From Synechococcus sp. CS-1328 (lineage in GTDB: Bacteria > Cyanobacteriota > Cyanobacteriia > PCC-6307 > Cyanobiaceae): DNA of 64,000 nucleotides. Under the pieces are notes generated by a model. The model was given only the letters and a program-made list of their open reading frames with translations, was not told the DNA's origin and ran no database searches. This document shows positions 17,639 to 25,188 of this stretch, piece after piece; position 1 is the first letter of the stretch, and each line of letters opens with the position of its first letter. The position numbers were made by a program, and so were the translations under genes. The stretch covers positions 124,001 to 188,000 of the forward strand of contig NZ_JAHLYT010000071.1 in the NCBI RefSeq assembly GCF_025128095.1. Reading direction: 5' to 3'.

Positions 17639-17899
17639 ATGCCTCACCCCACGCGCCGCACCCGCCCGATCGGTGCCCTGCATCAGCTGGCTGCCGTGCT
17701 CACCATGGCCAGCGCAGCACCTCGGCAGCTCGGACAGGCCGCCTGGCAACGTCGCCAGCGGCAACGGCTCGCCATTGCCCAGCGTTTACTCGATCCCCTG
17801 CCCCAGGGGCTGCGGCAACCCCAGCCCGGACGCCACTTCTGGGTGGGCCTGCGAGGCGCCGGTGCCGGCCTGATCCTGGCCTGGTGGCTCCAACGCTGA
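17639..17899 (+). CDS. Hypothetical protein with C-terminal hydrophobic end, 86 aa
   Basis: Starts 9 bp from the ATG of the divergent hypothetical, so one of the two starts may be further inside. Basic N-terminal half (QRRQRQRLAIAQRLLDPLP) and a C-terminal span FWVGLRGAGAGLILAWWLQR that could anchor it in the membrane. No family recognised. Confidence 0.5.
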   Translation: MPHPTRRTRPIGALHQLAAVLTMASAAPRQLGQAAWQRRQRQRLAIAQRLLDPLPQGLRQPQPGRHFWVGLRGAGAGLILAWWLQR

Positions 17900-17926
17900 G
17901 CTGCTCCCGCCGGAAGGCGGTTCGGC

Positions 17927-18985
17927 TCAGAGCGGTTTGCGGGCGGTCCAGACGCGGGTCATGAAATGGGATTCGGCAGCGATGGCTTCGAATCCGGCCT
18001 CCGTCAGCCGCGCATCGATGTCGTCCTCGATGTAGTGCCGGAAGTAAGGCTCGTGGAAGACGCGCCGGAAATTTTCCATCGGCACGGCGAACTCCGGGGA
18101 ATCGTTCAGTTGCACCGAATCAGCCAGCACCAGCACGCCGCCGGGCTCCAGCACCCGCTGGATCTCGTTGAGCACAGCCTGCCGCGCCGACCCCGGCAGT
18201 TCATGCAGCAGGAACACGCAGGTGGCTCCCTGCAGGCTGGCCTCGGCGAATGGCAGAGCTTCGGCATTGCCCTGGATCAGCTGGGGCAGCTCGCCAGGCA
18301 GCTCCGCCAGCCAGCGATTGGCCTGCCGCAGGTAGGCGGTGGAGAGATCGAGCCCGATCAATTGGGCCTCGGGCAGGGCACCACGCAGCTGGCGCAGGGT
18401 TCGGCCGGTGCCGGTGGCCACATCGAGCACCCGCAGACATCCTGGCGGCCGATCCCCGAAGCTCTTCAGGGCCTGAACCAGGGGCCGCAGCACCCGGCGC
18501 CGCATCGGATCAGCGGTGCCGTTGAACAACAGTTCCACCTGCAGGTCATAGAGGGCGGCGGAGTGGTCGCTGAGGTAGCCGTCGGTCTGGTGATGGAAAT
18601 TCTGGAGGTAGTACTCGGGGTAGGCAGCGGGATCCACGTTCTGAGGCAGGTCGCGCACCTTGCGCTCGCGCCGACGGTTCCAGGTGGCAGGGATATCCAG
18701 CCACACCAACGGGTAACGACTGGCCCAGTCGAACCAGGGGGCATCGAACAGCAGGGAGGCCGGATAGAGGCCCTGTTCCGCTTCCTGCCAGTCCCGATCC
18801 AGCAGACGATTCATCGACGCCTGCAGCATGGCCAGCAGGGCGGGCGGCACCGGCACGGTGCGGGCGCTGACCTCAGGGCTGAGCAGGTCCATGAGGCGGC
18901 TGCTCACTTCCTTGTGGGCCAGCCCGACCAGACTCTTGCCCTGCTGCAGGGTGTGGTACGCCAGCTTGGTGAGCTGATCGGACAT
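17927..18985 (-). CDS. Class I SAM-dependent methyltransferase
   Basis: 352 residues. An N-terminal helical region of about 180 residues, including a conserved-looking YPEYYLQNFHHQTDGYLS, precedes a UbiE-like fold with motif I VLDVATGTG (186-194), acidic loop LIGLDLSTAYL, and the post-motif FLLHELPGSARQAVLNEIQRVLEPGG. Resembles cyanobacterial/plastid methyltransferases of unknown substrate. Likely soluble or peripheral; no operon partner. Confidence 0.85.
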   Translation of the reverse strand: MSDQLTKLAYHTLQQGKSLVGLAHKEVSSRLMDLLSPEVSARTVPVPPALLAMLQASMNRLLDRDWQEAEQGLYPASLLFDAPWFDWASRYPLVWLDIPATWNRRRERKVRDLPQNVDPAAYPEYYLQNFHHQTDGYLSDHSAALYDLQVELLFNGTADPMRRRVLRPLVQALKSFGDRPPGCLRVLDVATGTGRTLRQLRGALPEAQLIGLDLSTAYLRQANRWLAELPGELPQLIQGNAEALPFAEASLQGATCVFLLHELPGSARQAVLNEIQRVLEPGGVLVLADSVQLNDSPEFAVPMENFRRVFHEPYFRHYIEDDIDARLTEAGFEAIAAESHFMTRVWTARKPL

Positions 18986-19146
18986 GGAGGGGCCGGAGCG
19001 AAGACAGATTGGTTTATTTCAGCGGATTGGAAGGCTCTTCCGTGAGCCAGGCTCCTGACCAGCTTCGCGATCTGATTCGTCCCATAGACCTGCCCCTGCT
19101 AGAGACATGACCCGTCTTGAGATCGGACCCACCTGGCGCGCTCACC

Positions 19147-19180
19147 CGCTCTGGGATGCGATCCGCCCTGCGATGCGATC
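19147..19180. repeat. 17-bp tandem direct repeat
   Basis: CGCTCTGGGATGCGATC (19147-19163) and CGCCCTGCGATGCGATC (19164-19180) are adjacent copies with two mismatches. They lie just past the stop of the glutamine-synthetase-like gene (minus strand), which also has a second TGA seven bases after its stop. The rest of the 18986-19192 spacer shows no gene I trust. Confidence 0.5.
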
Positions 19181-19192
19181 AAGTCTCAGAAC

Positions 19193-20602
19193 TCAGGCGT
19201 CGTAGTAGAGGCTGTATTCGTAGGGGTGGGGCCGCTGACGGAGTTGCTGCACCTCCGCGTCCTTGAGCGCGATCCAGTTGGCGATCAAATCCTCGCTGAA
19301 CACTCCGCCAGCCAGCAGGTAGTCCTTGTCAGCATTTAGGGCCTCGAGAGTGCGGCTCAGGGAGGCTGGAACCGTTGCAATCCTGGCCAGTTGATCGGCC
19401 GGCAGTCCGATCAGATCCCCATCGATGCCCTCACCGGGATCGATCTGGTTCCTGATGCCGTCCAGTCCGGCCATCAGCATCGCCGAGAGGGCGAGGTAGG
19501 GATTGGCCAGGCCATCGCCGGATCGGAACTCCAGCCGTTTGGCCCTGGGGCTGGGGCCTGTGATCGGAATGCGCACCGCCGCTGAGCGGTTGGCCTGGGA
19601 ATAGATCAGGTTCACCGGCGCTGCGATGCCCGACACCAGCCGCCTGTAACTATTCGTGCCGGGATTGGTGAAGGCCAGAAAGCTGGGGGCATGGCGCAGC
19701 AAACCACCGATGTACCAACGCGCGGTCTGGGAGAGGTTGGCGTAGGTGCCCTCCCCGAAGAACAGGGGCTGGCCAGCCTTCCAGAGACTCTGGTGGACAG
19801 GCAGTCCCGAGCCGTTGGCGCCATGAACCGGCTGCGGCATGAAGGTGGCCGACCGTCCATATTTTCTGGCCAGATTGCGCACCACATAGCGGGTGGTCAT
19901 CAGGTTGTCTGCCGCCCTGATCAGTTCCGTATCCGTCATGGCCAACCTCTGCTGGCCCGATGCCGTCACCGCCTGGTGATGCCTTTCAATCGGAACCCCG
20001 AGCGAGCCCAGCAACAGCACCAACTCGCTGCGCATGTCCTGATCGGTGTCGTGCGCAGCCACAGGGTCGTTCCACGGGGCTCGCCAGGGGCCCTGCTTGC
20101 CATGCATCCCGTCGCCGTTGTTCCAGGCAGCCTCGCTGGACTTGTTGCTGTAGCAGCTCGCCTCGCTGGAGCTGTCGCGCCCATCGTCAAAGAGGAAGAA
20201 TTCCGGTTGGGGCCCGAAATAAGCCGTGTCGGCAAGACCGGTCGAGCCCAGATAGGCGAAGGCCCTCTGGGCCAGGGAGCGGGGACAGCAGCCAGTGGGC
20301 TTGCCGCTGCGGCGCTCCTGGATCGAACAGATCAGGCTGAGGGTCCTGTGGCTGTGAAAAGGATCAATCCAGGCGGTGCCGGGATCGGGCACCAGCGCAA
20401 TCTCTGAGTCCTGGAGAGGATTCCAGCCACGCAACGAGGAACTGTCGAAGGCGAGCCCGTCAGCAAAGGCCCGGGCATTGACCTGGTCAGCGCAGACGGT
20501 GAGGTGCTGCCATCTGCCGTGCAGATCAGCGACTTTGAGGTCGATCAGCTCGATTCCCTCGTCCTTGATCAGGCTCAGGACGTCCCGGGTGGTTTGGGCC
20601 AT
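19193..20602 (-). CDS. Glutamine-synthetase-like protein lacking catalytic residues (probable pseudoenzyme)
   Basis: 469 residues, full GSI length, ATG 20602. The fold signature is intact: beta-grasp domain with FDSSSLRGW, FGP-P-EFFLFDD, NGSG (263-266), NRSAAVRIP, KRLEFR (355-360), LRQRPHPYEYSLYYDA. Compared with canonical bacterial GSI the metal ligands are replaced at Gln132 (E129), Gln210 (E212), Arg219 (E220) and Pro268 (H269), and the catalytic flap Glu327 is Ala327. Retained are Glu134, Glu358, His270, Arg321, Arg339, Arg344 and Arg360. It is therefore unlikely to make glutamine, but the frame is complete and the folding core conserved, so it is not a decayed pseudogene. Possible roles are regulation of, or mixed oligomers with, a genuine GlnA elsewhere. 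Divergent from apcF. Confidence 0.9.
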   Translation of the reverse strand: MAQTTRDVLSLIKDEGIELIDLKVADLHGRWQHLTVCADQVNARAFADGLAFDSSSLRGWNPLQDSEIALVPDPGTAWIDPFHSHRTLSLICSIQERRSGKPTGCCPRSLAQRAFAYLGSTGLADTAYFGPQPEFFLFDDGRDSSSEASCYSNKSSEAAWNNGDGMHGKQGPWRAPWNDPVAAHDTDQDMRSELVLLLGSLGVPIERHHQAVTASGQQRLAMTDTELIRAADNLMTTRYVVRNLARKYGRSATFMPQPVHGANGSGLPVHQSLWKAGQPLFFGEGTYANLSQTARWYIGGLLRHAPSFLAFTNPGTNSYRRLVSGIAAPVNLIYSQANRSAAVRIPITGPSPRAKRLEFRSGDGLANPYLALSAMLMAGLDGIRNQIDPGEGIDGDLIGLPADQLARIATVPASLSRTLEALNADKDYLLAGGVFSEDLIANWIALKDAEVQQLRQRPHPYEYSLYYDA

Positions 20603-20805
20603 GACGGAGTGGTGGTGGGATCCCGCACAGACCACGGGTTGACTGGACGGTAGGGATCGCCCCGAAGCTCACGCGCCAGCCCGGTCCCATGGTCCCGCTT
20701 TGCGTAACCGTTTCTGTCAAGTTGCCGAGAACACCGCTGGCAGCAGGAATGTGGCTGGTTGGTGAGTGCTAGTTTCCGCTGCAGGTGCGTCGATCTACAA
20801 CACCC
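20603..20805. promoter_or_regulatory. Divergent spacer between GS-like gene and apcF
   Basis: 203 bp hold both promoters. I see no clear NtcA site (GTA-N8-TAC) and no terminator. Shared placement could couple expression of the phycobilisome linker-associated subunit and the GS-like protein to nitrogen status, but the sequence does not prove it. Confidence 0.3.
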
Positions 20806-21336
20806 ATGCGCGATGCCATCACTGGTTTGATCGGCCGTTACGACCAGCTTGGTCGTTATTTCGATCGCGATGCCATCGACCGCATCAACGGCTTCTACTC
20901 CCAGTCCGCCCTTCGTCTGGCGGCCGTGGAGCTGATCAACCGAGACGCTGCCGAGATCGTGCGCGAAGCGTCGCAACGGCTCTGGAAAGAGGATCCTGAA
21001 CTGATCCTGCCCGGCGGCAATGCCTACACCACTCGGCGTCTGGCTGCCTGTCTGCGGGACATGGACTATTTCCTCCGCTATGCCAGCTACGCCCTGATCG
21101 CTGACGACGCCACGATCCTCAACGAACGGGTGCTCAATGGTCTGGATGACACCTACAAGAGCCTGGGGGTTCCCACCGGTCCCACCGTCCGGGGGATCGC
21201 CCTGCTGGGCGTGGTGGTGTGTGAGCAGTTGTCCGAGGCCGGCGTTGCCGACGCAGCCCTGCTGGACTCTGTGGTGAAGGCTCCCTTTGATCACCTCTGC
21301 CGCGGTCTGGCCTCCACCAACGTGCGTGCCCGCTGA
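20806..21336 (+). CDS. apcF: Allophycocyanin subunit beta-18 (phycobilisome core)
   Basis: Minor beta-type subunit in the basal cylinders of the phycobilisome core, next to the terminal emitter ApcE. 176 residues from ATG 20806. MRDAITGLIGRYDQLGRYFDRDAID, GGNAYTTRRLAACLRDMDYFLRYASYALIADD (bilin-binding Cys82, with Arg84 and Asp85) and LGVPTGPTVRGI are phycobiliprotein landmarks, with the beta-18 length and sequence rather than ApcB. Asparagine at the usual methylation position is present in GGNAY. Divergent from the GS-like gene. Confidence 0.95.
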   Translation: MRDAITGLIGRYDQLGRYFDRDAIDRINGFYSQSALRLAAVELINRDAAEIVREASQRLWKEDPELILPGGNAYTTRRLAACLRDMDYFLRYASYALIADDATILNERVLNGLDDTYKSLGVPTGPTVRGIALLGVVVCEQLSEAGVADAALLDSVVKAPFDHLCRGLASTNVRAR

Positions 21337-21390
21337 TCAGCGGCGTCTCCCTGTTTAGGCTCACCCGTCTCACCCCAACCGCCCTCGGTC

Positions 21391-22581
21391 TTGGTCTCCA
21401 CTCCTGCCCGCCAGCTCGTCGGCGAACATCCCGTCAGCGAGGCTCACCGCTGCACGCTCGGCCCGATCGCCACTCCGGATCGTCTTCTGCTCGGACCCGG
21501 GCCCTCCAACGCGCACCCCACGGTGCTTCAGGCCCTGGCCCGGATGCCGATCGGCCATCTCGATCCGCTCTATGTGGAGCTGATGGGTGAGGTGCAGGAG
21601 CTGCTGCGCTACGCCTGGCAGACCGACAATCGCCTCACGATTCCCATGAGTGGCACCGGCAGTGCCGCCATGGAAGCCACCCTGGCCAACACGGTGGAAC
21701 CGGGCGACAAGGTGCTGGTGGCCGTGAAGGGCTACTTCGGCCTCCGACTGGCGGATATGGCCGGCCGCTACCGGGCGGAGGTGGCCACGATCGAACGCCC
21801 CTGGGGGGAGGCGTTCACCCTGGAGGAGATCGAGGCGGCGCTGCAACACCATCGGCCCGCCATCCTGGCCATGGTGCATGCCGAAACCTCGACCGGGGTC
21901 TGCCAGCCCATGGAGGGCATCGGTGAGCTTTGCCGTCAATACGACTGCCTTCTGCTGCTCGACACCGTGACTTCCCTTGGGGCGATCCCCGTCTTCCTGG
22001 ACGACTGGAAGGTGGACCTGGCCTACAGCTGCAGCCAGAAGGGCCTCAGTTGCCCTCCAGGCCTCGGTCCCTTCACCATGGGTCCCCGGGCTGAGGCCAA
22101 ACTGGCGGCCCGGCGGGACAAGGTGCCGAACTGGTATCTCGACGTGAGCCTGCTGAACCAATACTGGGGCAGCAACCGGGTGTATCACCACACCGCCCCG
22201 GTGAACATGAACTTCGGCATGCGCGAGGCCCTGCGTCTGCTGGCGGAAGAGGGTCTGGAGAATGCCTGGGCCCGGCACCGGGCCAATGCGGAGCGCCTCT
22301 GGAACGGTCTGGAGCGTCTGGGTCTGGAGCCCCATGTGCCTGAGGCGCTGCGACTGCCCACCCTCACCACCGTGCGCATCCCGGAGGGCGTGGATGGCAA
22401 GGCCTTCAGCCTCCACCTGCTCAACACCCATGGCATTGAGGTCGGTGGTGGGCTCGGTGTGCTGGCCGGCAAGGTCTGGCGCATCGGTCTGATGGGCTTC
22501 AACAGCCGCGCCGAGAACGTCGATCGGCTGCTGGATCTGTTCGAGGCCGAGCTGCCTGCCTTCCGCTCCGCCGCTGCCTGA
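21391..22581 (+). CDS. Class V aminotransferase (serine-pyruvate / alanine-glyoxylate type)
   Basis: PLP enzyme, probably in photorespiratory glyoxylate and serine metabolism. 396 residues. LLLGPGPSNAHP, PMSGTGSAAMEA, HAETSTGV, the PLP-binding DTVTSLG and Lys217 in SCSQKGLSCPPG are typical. Homologues in cyanobacteria were formerly labelled soluble hydrogenase 42-kDa subunit, a historical misnomer. The start is uncertain: TTG 21391 is the only standard start before the conserved core. The last 83 bp overlap the 3' end of tadA on the other strand. Confidence 0.93.
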   Translation: MVSTPARQLVGEHPVSEAHRCTLGPIATPDRLLLGPGPSNAHPTVLQALARMPIGHLDPLYVELMGEVQELLRYAWQTDNRLTIPMSGTGSAAMEATLANTVEPGDKVLVAVKGYFGLRLADMAGRYRAEVATIERPWGEAFTLEEIEAALQHHRPAILAMVHAETSTGVCQPMEGIGELCRQYDCLLLLDTVTSLGAIPVFLDDWKVDLAYSCSQKGLSCPPGLGPFTMGPRAEAKLAARRDKVPNWYLDVSLLNQYWGSNRVYHHTAPVNMNFGMREALRLLAEEGLENAWARHRANAERLWNGLERLGLEPHVPEALRLPTLTTVRIPEGVDGKAFSLHLLNTHGIEVGGGLGVLAGKVWRIGLMGFNSRAENVDRLLDLFEAELPAFRSAAA

Positions 22582-22996
22582 ACCAGGCCGTGAGCTGAGC
22601 TCCAGCCTGCTCACCGCGCACCCCGCCCACCACGGTCATCGCGTGGTGGGCGCTGGGATCGCTGGCCAGATCCAGGCACCCCCCCAAGGCGCCCCGCTTG
22701 GGATCCGAGGCGCCATAGACCACCCGCCCGACCCGCGCCTGCACCAGGGCGCCGGCACACATCGGGCAGGGCTCGAGGGTCACCACCAGGGTACAAGCGT
22801 TGAAACGCCAGTCGCCAAGCAGCAACGCAGCCTGGCGCAGGGCCACCAACTCGGCGTGGCCCAGCGGGTCCTGATCGCGATGGCGGCGGTTGCTGCCCCA
22901 GCCGATGCAGCGTCCCTGGGCATCTAGCATTACAGCAGCAACAGGAATCTCACCGGTCTGCCCGACAGCTGCTGCATGGCGCAGCAAGCGTTCCAT
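22499..22996 (-). CDS. tadA: tRNA-specific adenosine deaminase
   Basis: Converts adenosine 34 to inosine in tRNA-Arg(ACG). 165 residues from ATG 22996. Zinc-site motif HAEL (His47, catalytic Glu49) and PCPMC (Cys77, Cys80), plus the conserved GASDPKRGALGG. The long open frame upstream of the ATG is antisense of the PLP decarboxylase and is not part of the protein. The last 27 codons lie inside the aminotransferase gene, tail to tail. Confidence 0.94.
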   Translation of the reverse strand: MERLLRHAAAVGQTGEIPVAAVMLDAQGRCIGWGSNRRHRDQDPLGHAELVALRQAALLLGDWRFNACTLVVTLEPCPMCAGALVQARVGRVVYGASDPKRGALGGCLDLASDPSAHHAMTVVGGVRGEQAGAQLTAWFRQRRSGRQAARPRTDPAADRRSRRGC

Positions 22997-23227
22997 CCAG
23001 CTCTCCAGCCTGGTGTGCTCGTTAGTGGCTCGTGACGCCAGATCGGCAGGGCCGTGGTTCGGATCGGGCGGGAGATCAGAGTCACCTGAACCCAGCGGAT
23101 CAGGGCGGAGCTGTTGGGTCGGCAAAGGCTGGTGGTGCCGGTCGTCCCGACGGAGTATCGGCACCGATCGTGGCAGCGAAGCGCGGGCCTGACCAAACCT
23201 GGCGTCTGACCATGCTCCTCCCCTCAG

Positions 23228-24673
23228 GTGAGAATGGGGAAACTTGACTGTCCGCCGTTGGCCAGCGCGCCACCAGCTCTGCGGGCCGCTTCGCCCCTGC
23301 CCTTTGCCGATCCAGCCCAGCCGGATGCGGCCCTGGAGTCGTTTCTGCATCGGGCTGCCAGCCAGCTCACGGCCTGGATGGGCAGCAGCCTGGCCCGCTC
23401 GCCCCTGCCTGGTCTGAGTGTGCTGCCCAGCGCGGCTCCTGAGGCACTGGGCCTGCCTTCGGAAGCCTTGCTGGCCGATCTGCAGCAACTGATGGATGGG
23501 GCCTACAACCCCCACCACCCCGGAGCCCTGGCCCACCTCGACCCCCCGCCCCTGGCGGCCTCGATCGTGGGGGATCTGATCTGCGCCGGCCTCAACAACA
23601 ACCTGCTGGCGGAGGAGCTCTCCCCCAGCCTCAGCCGGCTGGAGCGCAGTCTCTGCAGCTGGCTGGCCGAAGCGATCGGTCTGCCGGCCGGTGCCGGTGG
23701 CATCCCGGCCAGCGGTGGCAGTCTCAGCAACCTGATGGCGCTGGTGCTGGCACGCCACCGCGCTGGGCTGGCCTGTTGCGGCCAGGCGGTGGTGCTCTGC
23801 AGCCAGGACGCCCATGTGTCCCTGGCCAAGGCCCTCACGGTGATGGGACTGCCGGCCACGGCCCTGCTCACGCTGCCGACCAATGCCTCGGGCGGTCTTG
23901 ACATCGAGGCCCTGAAGGCCAGGCTGGAGACGCTGCGAACCCAGGGAGTGCCGGTGCTGGCTGTGGTGGCCACCGCCGGCACCACCGTACGGGGAGCGGT
24001 GGATCCCCTCGAGCCGATGGCGGCTCTGTGCCGGCGCCAGGGGATCTGGTTGCACGTGGATGGGGCGATCGGAGCGGTGTTCGCCCTCAGCGATCGCCAC
24101 CGCCACCGGGTGGCGGGTCTGGCTCAGGCGGATTCGATCACCCTGAATCCCCAGAAGCTGCTGGGGATCACCAAAACCTCCTCCGTGCTGTTGCTCGCCG
24201 ATCCGGCGGGGCTGGAGGAGGTGTTCGGCACGGGGCTTCCCTACATGGAGCCCAGCTGGGGGGGCAGCCATGGCGGTGAGGCAGGGCTGCAGGGCACCCG
24301 CCCTGCCGAAATCCTCAAGCTCTGGCTTGGCTTGCGGCAACTGGGCCTGGAGGGGATCGAAGCGGTGCTGGATGGCGCCATTGAGCGCCGCCGACATCTG
24401 CGCCAGCAGCTGGCCTGTGGTGATCGGCTCGACCTTCAGGATGGCCGGCTGCACCTGCTCGCCTTCTGCCCCACCGGCTATGACGCCGCGCAGGCCAACC
24501 ACTGGAGCGCCGAAACCCGCCAGCGCCTGCTGGCCGAGCAGTTGATGCTGTCGCGGCCCCTGTACGGCGGCCGCCATCACCTCAAGGCCGTGCTCGGCAA
24601 CCCCCACACCAGGGCTGAGCACCTGGAGCGGCTGGCGCAGCTGGTGCACGCCTCGCTTCTGCCGCAGCCCTGA
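23228..24673 (+). CDS. PLP-dependent group II decarboxylase
   Basis: 481 residues, of the glutamate/aromatic-amino-acid/2,4-diaminobutyrate decarboxylase family. Visible: YNPHHPGALAHLDPPP, NNNLLAEELSP, GIPASGGSLSNLMAL, SQDAHVSLAKA (stacking His196), HVDGAIGA (Asp278) and Lys310 in LNPQKLLGITKTSS. Diaminobutyrate or aspartate are the likeliest substrates by family, not shown by sequence. Start either GTG 23228 or ATG 23234; an AGGTGAG patch directly overlaps the GTG. Confidence 0.88.
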   Translation: MRMGKLDCPPLASAPPALRAASPLPFADPAQPDAALESFLHRAASQLTAWMGSSLARSPLPGLSVLPSAAPEALGLPSEALLADLQQLMDGAYNPHHPGALAHLDPPPLAASIVGDLICAGLNNNLLAEELSPSLSRLERSLCSWLAEAIGLPAGAGGIPASGGSLSNLMALVLARHRAGLACCGQAVVLCSQDAHVSLAKALTVMGLPATALLTLPTNASGGLDIEALKARLETLRTQGVPVLAVVATAGTTVRGAVDPLEPMAALCRRQGIWLHVDGAIGAVFALSDRHRHRVAGLAQADSITLNPQKLLGITKTSSVLLLADPAGLEEVFGTGLPYMEPSWGGSHGGEAGLQGTRPAEILKLWLGLRQLGLEGIEAVLDGAIERRRHLRQQLACGDRLDLQDGRLHLLAFCPTGYDAAQANHWSAETRQRLLAEQLMLSRPLYGGRHHLKAVLGNPHTRAEHLERLAQLVHASLLPQP

Positions 24674-24693
24674 AGACGATCCAGCCTGATCGC

Positions 24694-24778
24694 TATTCCT
24701 TCTTTCCATTCCCATTTTTTTTCATTCCAATTCCCAATCCCATTTCCTTTCCCTCTCCTTCTTCGTCCCTCTTTCCAG
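24694..24778. repeat. Polypyrimidine tract with short imperfect repeats
   Basis: About 85 bases with a single G on the plus strand, dominated by C and T with scattered A. Contains recurrent CCATTCCCATT and CCAATTCCCAATCCCATTT elements. It runs up to the ATG of the next small gene and leaves no room for a purine-rich ribosome binding site. It is preceded by two TGA-headed segments from the stop of the decarboxylase gene (24671 and about 24687). Confidence 0.7.
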
Positions 24779-24783
24779 CCGCC

Positions 24784-25188
24784 ATGGACCCATCCGCACC
24801 GGAGACGCCCGACAAGCTCTCTTCCGCTCCGTTTCGTTCCGGCGATGCCGCCCGTGCGGATTCTGTCCGCTTGGACGATGCCGGCCGCTCCGAGGCTGCC
24901 GCCAGCTCCACCAGGGCCACAGCAGCGGCTGATCCCCCTGGCGGTGTCGAACGGGATCGGCGCCGTGGACAGTGGGTGGCCGTCGTCACCGGGGCCTTGT
25001 CGATCCTGATCGGGGTGGCCTACCTGGTGTTGATCACGGTTCTGGATCGTCAGGGTCCCTTGCTGCCGCCTCCGCCGGAGGCCTTCGGCGTGGCGGCAGT
25101 GCGGTCTGTTCCGGTCGCTGCAGGGGCTCCACGACGCGGCGCAGGGCCAGATCGAGGAAGCGGCGCAGGGCTCCTTCGCGCCGGTTGA
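24784..25188 (+). CDS. Single-span membrane protein of unknown function
   Basis: 134 residues. The N-terminal 55 residues are low-complexity (Ser/Ala/Asp/Arg). A basic patch ERDRRRGQW precedes one membrane span (about 63-86, VAVVTGALSILIGVAYLVLI), then GPLLPPPPEA. The RRRGQWVAVVTGxLSILIGVAYL segment looks conserved in picocyanobacteria as I recall. The last 50 codons overlap the 3' end of the opposite-strand GTPase gene by 155 bp and may be non-conserved. Confidence 0.6.
   Translation: MDPSAPETPDKLSSAPFRSGDAARADSVRLDDAGRSEAAASSTRATAAADPPGGVERDRRRGQWVAVVTGALSILIGVAYLVLITVLDRQGPLLPPPPEAFGVAAVRSVPVAAGAPRRGAGPDRGSGAGLLRAG

Noticed and set aside
19107-19205. 32-codon plus-strand ORF beginning MTRLEIGPTW
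   Set aside because: Composed partly of the 17-bp repeat and ends inside the opposite GS-like gene; no support as a gene.
19193-20602. Ordinary type I glutamine synthetase (glnA)
   Set aside because: Four metal ligands and the flap glutamate are replaced, so calling it functional glnA would mislead.
21391-22581. Soluble hydrogenase small subunit
   Set aside because: Historical name for class V aminotransferases in cyanobacteria; the sequence has a PLP lysine and no metal-cluster motifs.
22499-24715. 738-aa minus-strand frame ending in TadA
   Set aside because: The upstream 573 residues are Gln/His/Arg-rich antisense of the PLP decarboxylase; TadA starts at ATG 22996.
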